Shown here: positions 25,353 through 32,986 of the stretch, one piece after another
How the letters are laid out: each line of letters opens with the position of its first letter
How positions within the stretch are numbered: position 1 is the first letter of the stretch
Assembly: GCA_036374175.1 (NCBI GenBank)
Contig: DASUUH010000145.1
Coordinates: 1 to 45,420 of the forward strand
DNA from: JASLBX01 sp036374175
GTDB lineage: Bacteria > Actinomycetota > Actinomycetes > Jiangellales > Jiangellaceae
Reading direction: 5' to 3'
Length of the DNA stretch: 45,420 nt
Program-made: the position numbers and the translations under genes
The notes under the pieces: model-generated
What the model saw: the letters and a program-made list of their open reading frames with translations, nothing else
Database searches by the model: none
What the model was told of the DNA's origin: nothing

Positions 25353-26285
25353 TCACCTTTCGGCGGCCGCAGGCACGGGTGTAGATATCGCGGCAGCATG
25401 CACGCGCAATCGCCGGCGATGGACCAGCGTCTCTGTTGTGAGCACGGCGAGCGCGGTCCAGACGAGCGCGAACCCGACGAGCCGGACGGGTGGAACGGCC
25501 TCCCGGAAAACGATGACACCCAACGCGAACTGGATTATCGGAGCCAGGTACTGCAGAAGTCCCAGGGTGGTCAGCGGTACCCGGATTGCAGCAGCGCCGA
25601 AGAACAGCAGCGGGACGGCGGTGATCACACCCGCGCCGACCAGAAGAAGGTCCGTCCGGAGTCCGGCGTGGTTGAACGTGCCCGTCCCGTTGATCTCAAG
25701 CGCGACCAGGAATCCCACAGCCGGAATGAGAAGGACGCCCGTCTCGACGCCGAGGCTCTCCACCGCACCCACGTTCACCTTCTTCTTGATGAGCCCGTAG
25801 GTGCCGAAGGAGAACGCCAGGACGAGTGCGATCCACGGCGGTCGGCCGTAGTCCACGGTGAGAATGATGACGGCAATCGCGGCGAGACCGACAGCGGCCC
25901 ACTGGACTGGACGCAGTCGCTCGCGCAGGATGACCACACCCATCACGACCGTGACAAGTGGGTTGATGAAATAACCGAGGGACGTCTCGATGACGTGACC
26001 GTTGACGACACCCCAGATGTACGTTCCCCAGTTGAACGTGATGATCACCGCTGCCAGGCCGAGTAGGGCGATCGAGCGGGGGGAGAGCCGGCGAACCCGC
26101 CACCAGGTGTTGCCCACTGCTAGCAATACCGCCACGACAGCCAGCGACCACACGATTCGGTGTGCGAGAACCTCGACCTCAGTGGCTTGGTCGATCAGCC
26201 CCCAGTACAGCGGGAACAAGCCCCACAGCCCATAGGCGGCGACGCCGTAGAAGAAGCCGAGACGCGAAGCACTCACCTGGCACAT
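25353..26285 (-). CDS. rarD: RarD-type EamA-family transporter
   Basis: Ten-helix drug/metabolite superfamily permease of 310 residues with two EamA repeats. The N-terminal GVAAYGLWGLFPLYWGLIDQ and VEVLAHRIVWSL are characteristic of RarD (YWGLI and AHR-WS motifs). The second half contains GLLQYLAPIIQFALGVIVFREAV. RarD was named from chloramphenicol-sensitivity phenotypes; the transported compound is unknown. Alternative starts are ATG 26285 or GTG 26276, neither with a good ribosome binding site. A Fur-like palindrome lies ~31 bases upstream, suggesting metal-linked control. It is divergent from the protease gene. Confidence 0.88.
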   Translation of the reverse strand: MCQVSASRLGFFYGVAAYGLWGLFPLYWGLIDQATEVEVLAHRIVWSLAVVAVLLAVGNTWWRVRRLSPRSIALLGLAAVIITFNWGTYIWGVVNGHVIETSLGYFINPLVTVVMGVVILRERLRPVQWAAVGLAAIAVIILTVDYGRPPWIALVLAFSFGTYGLIKKKVNVGAVESLGVETGVLLIPAVGFLVALEINGTGTFNHAGLRTDLLLVGAGVITAVPLLFFGAAAIRVPLTTLGLLQYLAPIIQFALGVIVFREAVPPVRLVGFALVWTALAVLTTETLVHRRRLRVHAAAISTPVPAAAER

Positions 26286-26307
26286 CGTACCGCGCGACAG
26301 CAGTATC

Positions 26308-26325
26308 TAATGAGAATGCTCATTA
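26308..26325. promoter_or_regulatory. Fur/Zur-like palindrome upstream of rarD
   Basis: TAATGAGAATGCTCATTA has perfect 7-base arms (TAATGAG and CTCATTA) around AATG. The part TGAGAATGCTCATTA matches the 7-1-7 Fur-family core TGATAATnATTATCA at 11 of 14 fixed positions. The centre is 31 bases before the rarD ATG. On that strand a GATACT hexamer downstream could be the -10. The regulator identity (Fur, Zur or other) is undecided. Confidence 0.4.
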
Positions 26326-26421
26326 CCTGAGACGGCGGGAATCTGCGGCTCGCCGCGGCCAACAGACTCGAGAGCTCGGACTCGGGGAACGTGATGGCCG
26401 GCATCACATGTAGTCAGGTCA

Positions 26422-26442
26422 CTATTGACGTACAGTAAATAG
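26422..26442. promoter_or_regulatory. imperfect 8+8 palindrome upstream of the protease gene
   Basis: CTATTGAC (26422-26429) and GTAAATAG (26435-26442) pair at 7 of 8 positions around 5 bases, resembling TetR-family operators (TTGAC-N5-GTAAA). It includes a TTGACG hexamer, but no -10 lies at a normal distance. The remainder of 26286-26558 shows no gene; AAGGAGGA before ATG 26559 is the protease's ribosome binding site. Confidence 0.35.
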
Positions 26443-26558
26443 CGAGTCACGCTTAAGGTGCGTCTCGCTGCCGGCTTGCGGCCTCCTGCACCGGTACGGG
26501 ATCACGCCGCCGGCTCAGCACCGAGCCGGGCGGTTTCGAGCTGCAAGGAGGAACGGCC

Positions 26559-27698
26559 ATGGTCCACGTACGCCGACGTGTTCTGGCGATAGTTGCGGCG
26601 GTCGCCGCGGCGCTGTTACCGATACAGGCTCAGGCCACCCCAGGTGCCGCCGGTCCTGGGGAGCAAGGTGCCCGATCGTTCATCGTGACTCTGGAAAGCG
26701 ACGCCGATGCTTCGGCTGCCATTCGGCGGCACGCCGTGGCGCCGACCCACCGGTACCAACGAGTACTGAACGGTTTCGCCGCACCACTCACCGCTGCACA
26801 GGCAGCGGCATTAAGGGCGGATCCTGCCGTGGCCATGGTCGAGCTTGACGGCGTCGCCACCATCGTCGCCACCCAGGTCAACCCGCCGTCGTGGGGCCTT
26901 GATCGCATCGATCAGCGCAACTTGCCGTTGAATAACCAGTACACGTACAACATGACTGCGGCGAACGTGCACGCATACATCATCGACACCGGGATCGACG
27001 CCGGACACACCGAGTTTGAAGGGCGCGCGGCCCAGGTCATCAACACGGTCGGCGGGCCGAACCGGGACTGCAACGGTCATGGCACTCACGTGGCCGGCAC
27101 GGTGGGTGCGGAGTCATATGGCGTGGCCAAAGACGTCCGCCTGTATGGCGTCAAGGTCCTCAACTGCTCCGGCTCGGGAAGCTGGTCGTCAGTGATCGCA
27201 GGCATGGACTGGGTAGCCACGAACCACACCAAGCCCGCGGTGGCCAACCTTTCACTCGGCGGCGGCTTCAACTCCTCGGTCAACAACGCGTTGAACAACC
27301 TGGCGAACCGCGGTGTCTTCGTCGTCTCGGCAGCCGGCAACTCGAATGCCGACGCGTGCAACGCCTCACCGGCGAGCGCGTCCAACTCGACGACGGTGAT
27401 GGCGAGCAGCAGCTCGGACGCCCGGGCGTCGTTCTCGAACTTCGGTTCATGCGCTCACCTCTACGCACCAGGGGTTGCGATCACGTCGACCACGCCGCGC
27501 AACGGCACAGCCACCTTCAACGGAACGTCGATGGCAGCGCCGCACGTCACGGGCGTGGCGGCGATGTACAAGGCGACGTTCGGCGACGCCGGCTACAGCA
27601 CGATCCGGACCTGGCTGATCAACAACGCGACGGCCGGTGTCATCTCCGGCAACCCGTCCGGCACGCCCAACCGGCTGCTGTACACCAACGGGCTGTAG
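26559..27698 (+). CDS. secreted subtilisin-like serine protease (S8, proteinase K group)
   Basis: Extracellular endopeptidase precursor of 379 residues. Signal peptide ~1-26 (VRRRVLAIVAAVAAALLPIQ, cleavage after AQA), then an inhibitor I9 propeptide (~40-105: RSFIVTLE to VAMVELDG). The catalytic domain starts near SWGLDRIDQRNLPLN, the proteinase K/aqualysin hallmark. Triad: D143 (YIIDTGI), H174 (CNGHGTHVAG), S324 (NGTSMAAPH); oxyanion N261 (SAAGNSN). No C-terminal P-domain or cell-wall anchor, so the product should be a soluble secreted enzyme. The ATG is preceded by AAGGAGGA. It is convergent with korB at 38 bases. A role in nutrient scavenging is inferred. Confidence 0.95.
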   Translation: MVHVRRRVLAIVAAVAAALLPIQAQATPGAAGPGEQGARSFIVTLESDADASAAIRRHAVAPTHRYQRVLNGFAAPLTAAQAAALRADPAVAMVELDGVATIVATQVNPPSWGLDRIDQRNLPLNNQYTYNMTAANVHAYIIDTGIDAGHTEFEGRAAQVINTVGGPNRDCNGHGTHVAGTVGAESYGVAKDVRLYGVKVLNCSGSGSWSSVIAGMDWVATNHTKPAVANLSLGGGFNSSVNNALNNLANRGVFVVSAAGNSNADACNASPASASNSTTVMASSSSDARASFSNFGSCAHLYAPGVAITSTTPRNGTATFNGTSMAAPHVTGVAAMYKATFGDAGYSTIRTWLINNATAGVISGNPSGTPNRLLYTNGL

Positions 27699-27736
27699 GC
27701 CGCCGCGTGCCGCTGACCGCATCTCGCGGTCGGCGG

Positions 27737-28795
27737 CTAGATGATCCAGGTGTCGGTGCCGGCGAGCAGCGCGGCGAGATCGCCCTCGCCGTGCTGCTTG
27801 GCGGCGTCGCGGAGCTGGCCGGACATCAGATCGTCGTACGTCCGGCGTTCGACGTCGCGGAAAATGCCGATCGGGGAGCGGGCCAGCGAGCCCGGGTCGG
27901 CCAGCCGCGAGAGCGCGAACGCGACCGAGGGGTCGTCGTTGTGCGCGTCGTGGGTGAGCACGCCCTCGTCGTCGCCGTCACAAACTTCGATGACGCTTGT
28001 CTGAGGGTTGCGCCGGACACCGTAGTGCAGGTCGGTGCCGAACCGGATGGGCTGGCCGTGCTCGAGCCGGATCAAGGTCTCGTCGCGGCTGTCCGGGCTC
28101 TTCAGGATCTCGAACGCGCCGTCGTTGAAGATGTTGCAGTTCTGATAGATCTCCACGAAGGACGTGCCGCGATGAGCGGCGGCAGCGCGCAGCACGGACG
28201 TCAGGTGCGCCCGGTCGGAATCGATCGTGCGGGCCACGAAGCTCGCTTCAGCACCCAGCGCGAGGGACACCGGATTGAACGGAGTGTCCAGCGACCCCAT
28301 CGGTGTCGACTTGGTGATCTTTCCGATCTCGGACGTCGGCGAGTACTGGCCCTTCGTAAGCCCGTAGATCCGGTTGTTGAACAGCAGGATCGTCAGGTTG
28401 ACGTTGCGCCGCATGGCGTGGATCAGGTGGTTGCCGCCGATGGACAACCCGTCGCCGTCACCGGTCACCACCCACACCGAAAGGTCCGGACGGGTCGCGG
28501 CCAGTCCGGTCGCAATCGCCGGCGCCCGGCCGTGGATGGAATGCAGGCCGTAGGTGTTCATGTAGTACGGGAACCGCGACGAGCATCCGATACCCGAGAC
28601 GAAGACTATGTTCTCGCGCCGCAGTCCTAACTCCGGCAGGAAGCCCTGAACCGTGGCCAGCACGGCGTAGTCGCCGCAGCCGGGGCACCAGCGAACCTCC
28701 TGGTCGCTCGTGAAATCCTTCTTCGTCTGGGGGGCCTCAGTCGCGGGGACGTCGCGGAGCCCGGGCAGGCCGAGCTCAGTGATCGTCTCAGTCAC
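27737..28795 (-). CDS. korB: 2-oxoacid:ferredoxin oxidoreductase, beta subunit
   Basis: TPP-binding subunit (352 residues) that pairs with the alpha/gamma subunit encoded just upstream. WCPGCGDYAVL supplies C37 and C40 (iron-sulfur ligands), VTGDGDGLSIGGNHLIHAMRR (split as GDGDGLSIGGNH) with FNNRIYGLTKGQ is the TPP/Mg motif, and PTSEIGKITKSTPMGSLDTP follows in the usual KOR order. The enzyme oxidatively decarboxylates 2-oxoglutarate or a related oxoacid to the acyl-CoA and reduces ferredoxin. KorAB of Mycobacterium uses 2-oxoglutarate and is an alternative to the 2-oxoglutarate dehydrogenase complex. Its start overlaps korA by 8 bases. Confidence 0.93.
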   Translation of the reverse strand: MTETITELGLPGLRDVPATEAPQTKKDFTSDQEVRWCPGCGDYAVLATVQGFLPELGLRRENIVFVSGIGCSSRFPYYMNTYGLHSIHGRAPAIATGLAATRPDLSVWVVTGDGDGLSIGGNHLIHAMRRNVNLTILLFNNRIYGLTKGQYSPTSEIGKITKSTPMGSLDTPFNPVSLALGAEASFVARTIDSDRAHLTSVLRAAAAHRGTSFVEIYQNCNIFNDGAFEILKSPDSRDETLIRLEHGQPIRFGTDLHYGVRRNPQTSVIEVCDGDDEGVLTHDAHNDDPSVAFALSRLADPGSLARSPIGIFRDVERRTYDDLMSGQLRDAAKQHGEGDLAALLAGTDTWII

Positions 28796-30644
28796 CGTTG
28801 ATCACATCCTTGATGACGGTCGCGAGCTCGTCCGCCTTGAACGGCAGCCCGCGGACCTTGTTGTATCCGATCACGTCGACCAGGTACTTCGCCCTGAGGA
28901 GCAGGGCGAGCTGGCCGAGGTTCATTTCTGGAAGGAGCACTTTGTCGTAACGGCGCAAGACCTCGCCGGTGTTGGCGGGTAGCGGGTTGAGGTGCCGGAA
29001 GTGCGCCTGCGCGACCTGATGGCCCGCAGCCCGCACGCGCCGCACCGCCGCGCCGATCGGCCCGAAGCTCGACCCCCACCCGATGACGAGGGTGCGCGCG
29101 GCACCGGACGGATCGTCGACGTCCAGATCGGGCACGTCCACGCCATCGATCTTTGCCTGCCGGAGCCGGACCATCCGGTCGTGGTTCTCCGGGTCGTAGG
29201 AGATGTTGCCCGACCCGTCGGACTTCTCGATGCCGCCAATCCGGTGTTCGAGGCCGGGGGTGCCGGGTACCGCCCACGGGCGCGCGAGCGTCTGTGGGTC
29301 ACGCAGGTACGGCCAGAACTCCGGCTCGCCGCCGTTCTGGTGGTTCGGCTCGGTTGCGAATGCTGGATCGATGACCGGCAACTCGGCCACGGTGGGTATC
29401 CGCCAGGGCTCCGAGCCGTTGGCCAGGTAGCCGTCCGAGAGCACAAAGACCGGCGTCCGGTAGGTGATCGCGATCCGTGCGGCCTCTAATGCGGCGTTGA
29501 AGCAGTCGCCGGGCGAGCACGGCGCGACAATCGGAACAGGAGCCTCGCTGTTGCGCCCGAACATCGCCTGCAGCAGGTCCGCCTGCTCGGTTTTGGTCGG
29601 CAGGCCAGTGGACGGCCCTCCACGCTGAATGTCGCAGATGATGAGCGGCAACTCGAGCGAGACCGCGAGCCCGATCGTCTCGGACTTGAGCGCGACGCCC
29701 GGCCCGGATGTAGTCGTCACGCCGAGCGCTCCGCCGAACGCGGCGCCGAGAGCGGCGCCGACCCCGGCGATCTCGTCCTCGGCCTGGAACGTCCGCACGC
29801 CGAAGCGCTTGTGTTTGGCCAGCTCGTGCAGGACGTCGCTGGCCGGCGTGATCGGGTACGAGCCGAGGAACAGCGGCAACCCGGATCGCTTGGACGCCGC
29901 GATAAGGCCGTAGGCGAGCGCTAGGTTGCCGGTGATGTTGCGGTACGTGCCGGGCGGCATCGGCGCCGGCTTGATCTCGTACCGGACGGCGAACTCCTCG
30001 GTCGTCTCGCCGAAGTTCCAGCCGGCCCGAAGCGCTGTGATGTTGGCGTCTCGGATCGTCCCGTTGCGGGCGAACTTGGTCTCGAGGAACTTGATCGTGC
30101 CGTCCAGCGGTCGGCCGTACAGCCACGACAGCAGGCCGAGCGCCAGCATGTTCTTGGATCGGCTGGCCTGCTTGCGGGTGAGGCCGAACTCTTTGAGTGC
30201 CTCCGTCGCCATACCGGTGAGGTCGACCGCGTGCACCTGATAGGAATCAAGGCTGCCGTCCTCGAGCGGGTTGGTGTCGTAGCCGACCTTCTTGAGCGCA
30301 CGGGGCGTGAAGTCGGCGGTGTCGACGATGATCGTCGCACCCTTGGGGAGGTCGCTGACGTTGGCCTTCAGGGCGGCCGGATTCATCGCGACCAGGACAT
30401 CGGGCGCATCGCCGGGAGTCAGGATGTCGTGGTCGGCGAAGTGGAGTTGGAAACTCGAAACACCCGGCAGGGTACCCGCAGGGGCTCGGATTTCGGCCGG
30501 GAAGTTCGGCAGGGTCGACAGGTCGTTCCCGAAAACCGCCGTCGCCGATGTGAACCTGTCTCCGGTGAGTTGCATGCCGTCGCCGGAATCGCCGGCGAAC
30601 CGGATGACGACACGGTCGAGCTCGGTTGTCTGCTTGGCGCTCAC
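28788..30644 (-). CDS. korA: 2-oxoacid:ferredoxin oxidoreductase, fused gamma/alpha subunit
   Basis: About 618 residues. The N-terminal gamma domain begins VVIRFAGDSGDGMQLTGDRF and runs to ~190. The alpha (pyrimidine-binding) domain follows with GSYPITPASDVLHELAK, QAEDEIAGVGAALGAAFGG and TTSGPGVALKSETIGLA, the last being diagnostic. The C-terminal domain (~470-618) is the usual module of this class. I prefer GTG 30644 (SAKQTTELD), which has GAGGAGG upstream; the GTG at 30665 is 7 codons longer and lies within that ribosome binding site. Translation of korB is coupled through an 8-base overlap. It is divergent from the second nuoA, which may share its ferredoxin economy. Confidence 0.92.
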   Translation of the reverse strand: MSAKQTTELDRVVIRFAGDSGDGMQLTGDRFTSATAVFGNDLSTLPNFPAEIRAPAGTLPGVSSFQLHFADHDILTPGDAPDVLVAMNPAALKANVSDLPKGATIIVDTADFTPRALKKVGYDTNPLEDGSLDSYQVHAVDLTGMATEALKEFGLTRKQASRSKNMLALGLLSWLYGRPLDGTIKFLETKFARNGTIRDANITALRAGWNFGETTEEFAVRYEIKPAPMPPGTYRNITGNLALAYGLIAASKRSGLPLFLGSYPITPASDVLHELAKHKRFGVRTFQAEDEIAGVGAALGAAFGGALGVTTTSGPGVALKSETIGLAVSLELPLIICDIQRGGPSTGLPTKTEQADLLQAMFGRNSEAPVPIVAPCSPGDCFNAALEAARIAITYRTPVFVLSDGYLANGSEPWRIPTVAELPVIDPAFATEPNHQNGGEPEFWPYLRDPQTLARPWAVPGTPGLEHRIGGIEKSDGSGNISYDPENHDRMVRLRQAKIDGVDVPDLDVDDPSGAARTLVIGWGSSFGPIGAAVRRVRAAGHQVAQAHFRHLNPLPANTGEVLRRYDKVLLPEMNLGQLALLLRAKYLVDVIGYNKVRGLPFKADELATVIKDVINGD

Positions 30645-30716
30645 CGCTGGTAGCCGCCTCCTCACGAGCGTTCACCCGATGAAACCAACGCCTAGTTGGG
30701 CACACCTGGGCTTCCG

Positions 30717-30722
30717 TGTCAA
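30717..30722 (-). promoter_or_regulatory. possible -35 element for korAB
   Basis: TTGACA on the minus strand is a perfect -35 hexamer 73 bases before korA. The best downstream -10 (TAGGCG) has a 22-base spacer, too long for a standard promoter, so the call is weak. Confidence 0.2.
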
Positions 30723-30800
30723 TCCTACGTCCAGCCGATCGTGAAGGCTTAACGCGTCACGCGGCGTGTACACCACTAGGCGCATCGGTGCCCTACCACC

Positions 30801-30845
30801 CACACGCGACTGGTACGGCATCCACAGGCATGCTGAACGTGATCA
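30801..30845 (+). repeat. copy B of the ~45-base intergenic repeat
   Basis: Its reverse complement matches 22104-22148 at 37 of 45 positions by eye, starting with TGATCACGTTCAGCATGCC. A related segment (CCGAACGTGCATGATCATG at 30859-30877) follows immediately, so two GATCA-type units may be present. It lies in the korA-nuoA2 divergent gap (30645-30943), which otherwise holds no gene. Confidence 0.6.
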
Positions 30846-30943
30846 ACCGGTGGGCGCGCCGAACGTGCATGATCATGCGACAGAGCGGGGTGTGCCGAGT
30901 AAGTTGGTACAAGTCGAGTCCGCAACGATCGTGGGAGCCGCTG

Positions 30944-31315
30944 GTGGACGCGTTCCTGTCGCCGTATGTCGTGGCGACGGTGATCGGGCTGGCCGGCGTG
31001 GCGTTCGTTAGCCTCGCCTACGGCGCGAACCGGTTGCTGGCGCCGAGGAATCCCACGGCTGAGAAGCTGCTGAGCTATGAGTCCGGTGTCGATCCGATTG
31101 GTGAAGGCTGGGCACAAACTCATGTGCGGTACTACGTCTACGCCTTTCTCTACGTCGTATTCGCCGTCGATGTCGTGTACCTGTTCCCGTGGGCGACGAT
31201 CTTCGCTGACCCGGCTTTCGGCGCGGTCACACTGGTCGAGATGTTCGTGTTCCTCGGCTTTCTGGCGGCGGGCATCATCTACGCGGTCAAGCGGGGAGTA
31301 CTGACATGGCAGTGA
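30944..31315 (+). CDS. nuoA2: second NADH-quinone oxidoreductase subunit A (paralogue)
   Basis: Three-helix NuoA of 123 residues from GTG 30944, with a weak GGGAG upstream. Diagnostic loop: AEKLLSYESGVDPIGEGWAQTHVRYYVYAFLYVVFAVDVVYLFPWA (core SYESG and FAVDVVYLFPWA). The position equivalent to the conserved Cys of NuoA (SYECG) is Ser here, a known variation. It differs clearly from nuoA at 7.8 kb, so this is an old paralogue. It overlaps nuoB2 by 10 bases. No other complex I genes follow except nuoB2. Confidence 0.93.
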   Translation: MDAFLSPYVVATVIGLAGVAFVSLAYGANRLLAPRNPTAEKLLSYESGVDPIGEGWAQTHVRYYVYAFLYVVFAVDVVYLFPWATIFADPAFGAVTLVEMFVFLGFLAAGIIYAVKRGVLTWQ

Positions 31316-31899
31316 CCGATCTCGGCATGCCAACCCGCGGGCCCGGCGACGTGGGTGCCTTGCAGCGAATCGCCCCGGATCCGATCCGGGTCGTGCTCAA
31401 CTGGGGCCGCAAGTACTCGTTGTGGGTATTCAACTTCGGCCTGGCGTGCTGTGCGATCGAGTTCATCGCGACGTCGATGGCCCGCCACGACTTCATCCGG
31501 CTGGGAGTGATCCCGTTCGCTCCGGGCCCTCGCCAGGCCGATCTCATGGTTGTTTCCGGGACGGTAACGGACAAGATGGCGCCGGCGATCCGCCGGCTGT
31601 ACGAGCAGATGCCCGAGCCGAAGTACGTCATCTCGTTCGGGGCCTGCTCGAACTCTGGCGGACCGTACTGGGATTCCTATTCGGTTACCAAGGGCGTCGA
31701 CCAGGTCATCCCGGTGGACGTCTACGTGCCCGGCTGCCCGCCCCGGCCCGAGGCACTTCTGCAAGGCATTCTCAAACTACAAGAGAAGATCGCGGCCGAG
31801 AATCTTGGCGACCGGTACGCACGCGGGCCGGTCGACGATCGCCGGTCCGCCTCCGCAGCCACACTGAACCGCCCGATCGTCGAGTCGCCACGGTCGTGA
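31306..31899 (+). CDS. nuoB2: second NADH-quinone oxidoreductase subunit B (paralogue)
   Basis: NuoB-type protein of 197 residues with all N2-cluster ligands: C48 and C49 (GLACCAIEF), C114 (GACSNSGG), C144 (VPGCPPRPE). ATG 31306 overlaps the nuoA2 stop. It is distinguished from nuoB by the N-terminal VGALQRIAPDPIRVVLNWGRKYSLWVFNFG segment (core VLNWGRKYSLW), typical of the second, ferredoxin-type complex I sets in actinobacteria. The partner subunits nuoD2 and nuoH2 to nuoN2 are absent from the window. Either they are elsewhere, or these two subunits work with, or are left over from, another complex. Its stop overlaps the next gene. Confidence 0.93.
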   Translation: MAVTDLGMPTRGPGDVGALQRIAPDPIRVVLNWGRKYSLWVFNFGLACCAIEFIATSMARHDFIRLGVIPFAPGPRQADLMVVSGTVTDKMAPAIRRLYEQMPEPKYVISFGACSNSGGPYWDSYSVTKGVDQVIPVDVYVPGCPPRPEALLQGILKLQEKIAAENLGDRYARGPVDDRRSASAATLNRPIVESPRS

Positions 31900-32951
31900 C
31901 CGACGTCGCCGCGGTTGACGCGACCCGCACGGCTCGGGCCGCTGCGCAGCTGCTCGCCCCGCCGCGTGAACCGGCCCGGCCCGTCGACATCGTCCGCCAC
32001 TTGATCGGCATCCAGGCGCAGCTGCCTTCGGCGGCGGCGCTCGCCATCCGGGCCCGCACCACCGGAATCACCGCCGCCGACGTCGCAGCCGCGCAGGCCG
32101 CTGGTGACCTCGTCCGCACCTGGGTGTTCAGAGGCACGCTTCATGTCGTGGCTGCCGAGGACCTCGACTGGCTACTGGGACTCGTCCGCCAAACGATCAT
32201 CGCCCGGTCGGCACGCCGGCGAGGCGAGTTAGGTCTGGACGACGAGACCGTCCTCCGCTCGTCTGCCGTACTGGGCGAGGCGCTCGAAGACTGGAAACCT
32301 CGATCGCGGGCAGAGCTGTTCGCAGCGCTCGAGGCGGCCGGCGTCGATGCCGGGGGGCAACGCGGCATCCACCTGATTCGTCATGCGGCACTGACCGGAC
32401 GCCTGTGCTTCGGGCCGGATCGCGGCCACGAGCCGACCTGGATCGCTCGAGAACCGCGTGTCGAGCGGCGCACCCGTACCAAAGCCTTAGCCGAACTGGC
32501 CCGCCGCTACCGGGAGGCCTACGGGCCGACGGACGCCCGCGATCTGGCGGCGTGGGCGGGCCTGCCAGCGGTCGACGCCCGGCAGGCCTGGAGCACGCTC
32601 GGCACTATCGGCGAGCCCAGAGTTCCCATGCGATCGGCGGTCCGACTGCTGCCGCACTTCGACCCGTACCTGCTGGGCTACCGGACCCGCGAGTTAATCG
32701 TGCCGTCACAGTACGCCCACGCGGTGTGGACCGGGGGCGGTTATGTCATGCCCACGGTCGTCGCCGACGGCCAGGCCGTCGGCACGTGGGAAGCCGTTCG
32801 GCGGTCCGGGAGCATGAACATCACGGTCCGGCCGTTCGGGTCGCTTGCGGATGACACGCGGTCGGGGATCAATGCAGAGGTGGCCGACATCGGCCGGTTC
32901 CTCGGCGTCCAGTCGGCGTGGACCATTGGGGCGGCCGCCAGCCGGGCTTGA
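31896..32951 (+). CDS. AlkZ/YcaQ-type winged-helix DNA glycosylase (HTH_42)
   Basis: A 351-residue protein of the family that excises alkylated or crosslinked bases from DNA (AlkZ against azinomycin lesions; YcaQ against interstrand crosslinks). The catalytic Q-hydrophobic-Q motif is present as Q40-A-Q42 in HLIGIQAQLPSAA; it lies in the N-terminal winged-helix domain, followed by VRTWVFRGTLHVV and the later FDPYLLGYRTRELIVP. The GTG at 31896 overlaps the nuoB2 stop (GTGA), so it is translated with nuoB2; a frame running left of this start lies inside nuoB2. Whether it provides self-resistance or general repair cannot be judged here, since no biosynthetic cluster is visible. Confidence 0.85.
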   Translation: MTDVAAVDATRTARAAAQLLAPPREPARPVDIVRHLIGIQAQLPSAAALAIRARTTGITAADVAAAQAAGDLVRTWVFRGTLHVVAAEDLDWLLGLVRQTIIARSARRRGELGLDDETVLRSSAVLGEALEDWKPRSRAELFAALEAAGVDAGGQRGIHLIRHAALTGRLCFGPDRGHEPTWIAREPRVERRTRTKALAELARRYREAYGPTDARDLAAWAGLPAVDARQAWSTLGTIGEPRVPMRSAVRLLPHFDPYLLGYRTRELIVPSQYAHAVWTGGGYVMPTVVADGQAVGTWEAVRRSGSMNITVRPFGSLADDTRSGINAEVADIGRFLGVQSAWTIGAAASRA

Positions 32952-32986
32952 GCTGCCGCTTTCTTGCTCCCGGTCAGGCCGGTCGA

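Noticed and set aside
27356..28630. Plus-strand 424-residue frame overlapping the protease end and korB
   Set aside because: It runs through two genes in other frames and is Arg/Asp/Val-rich without a domain.
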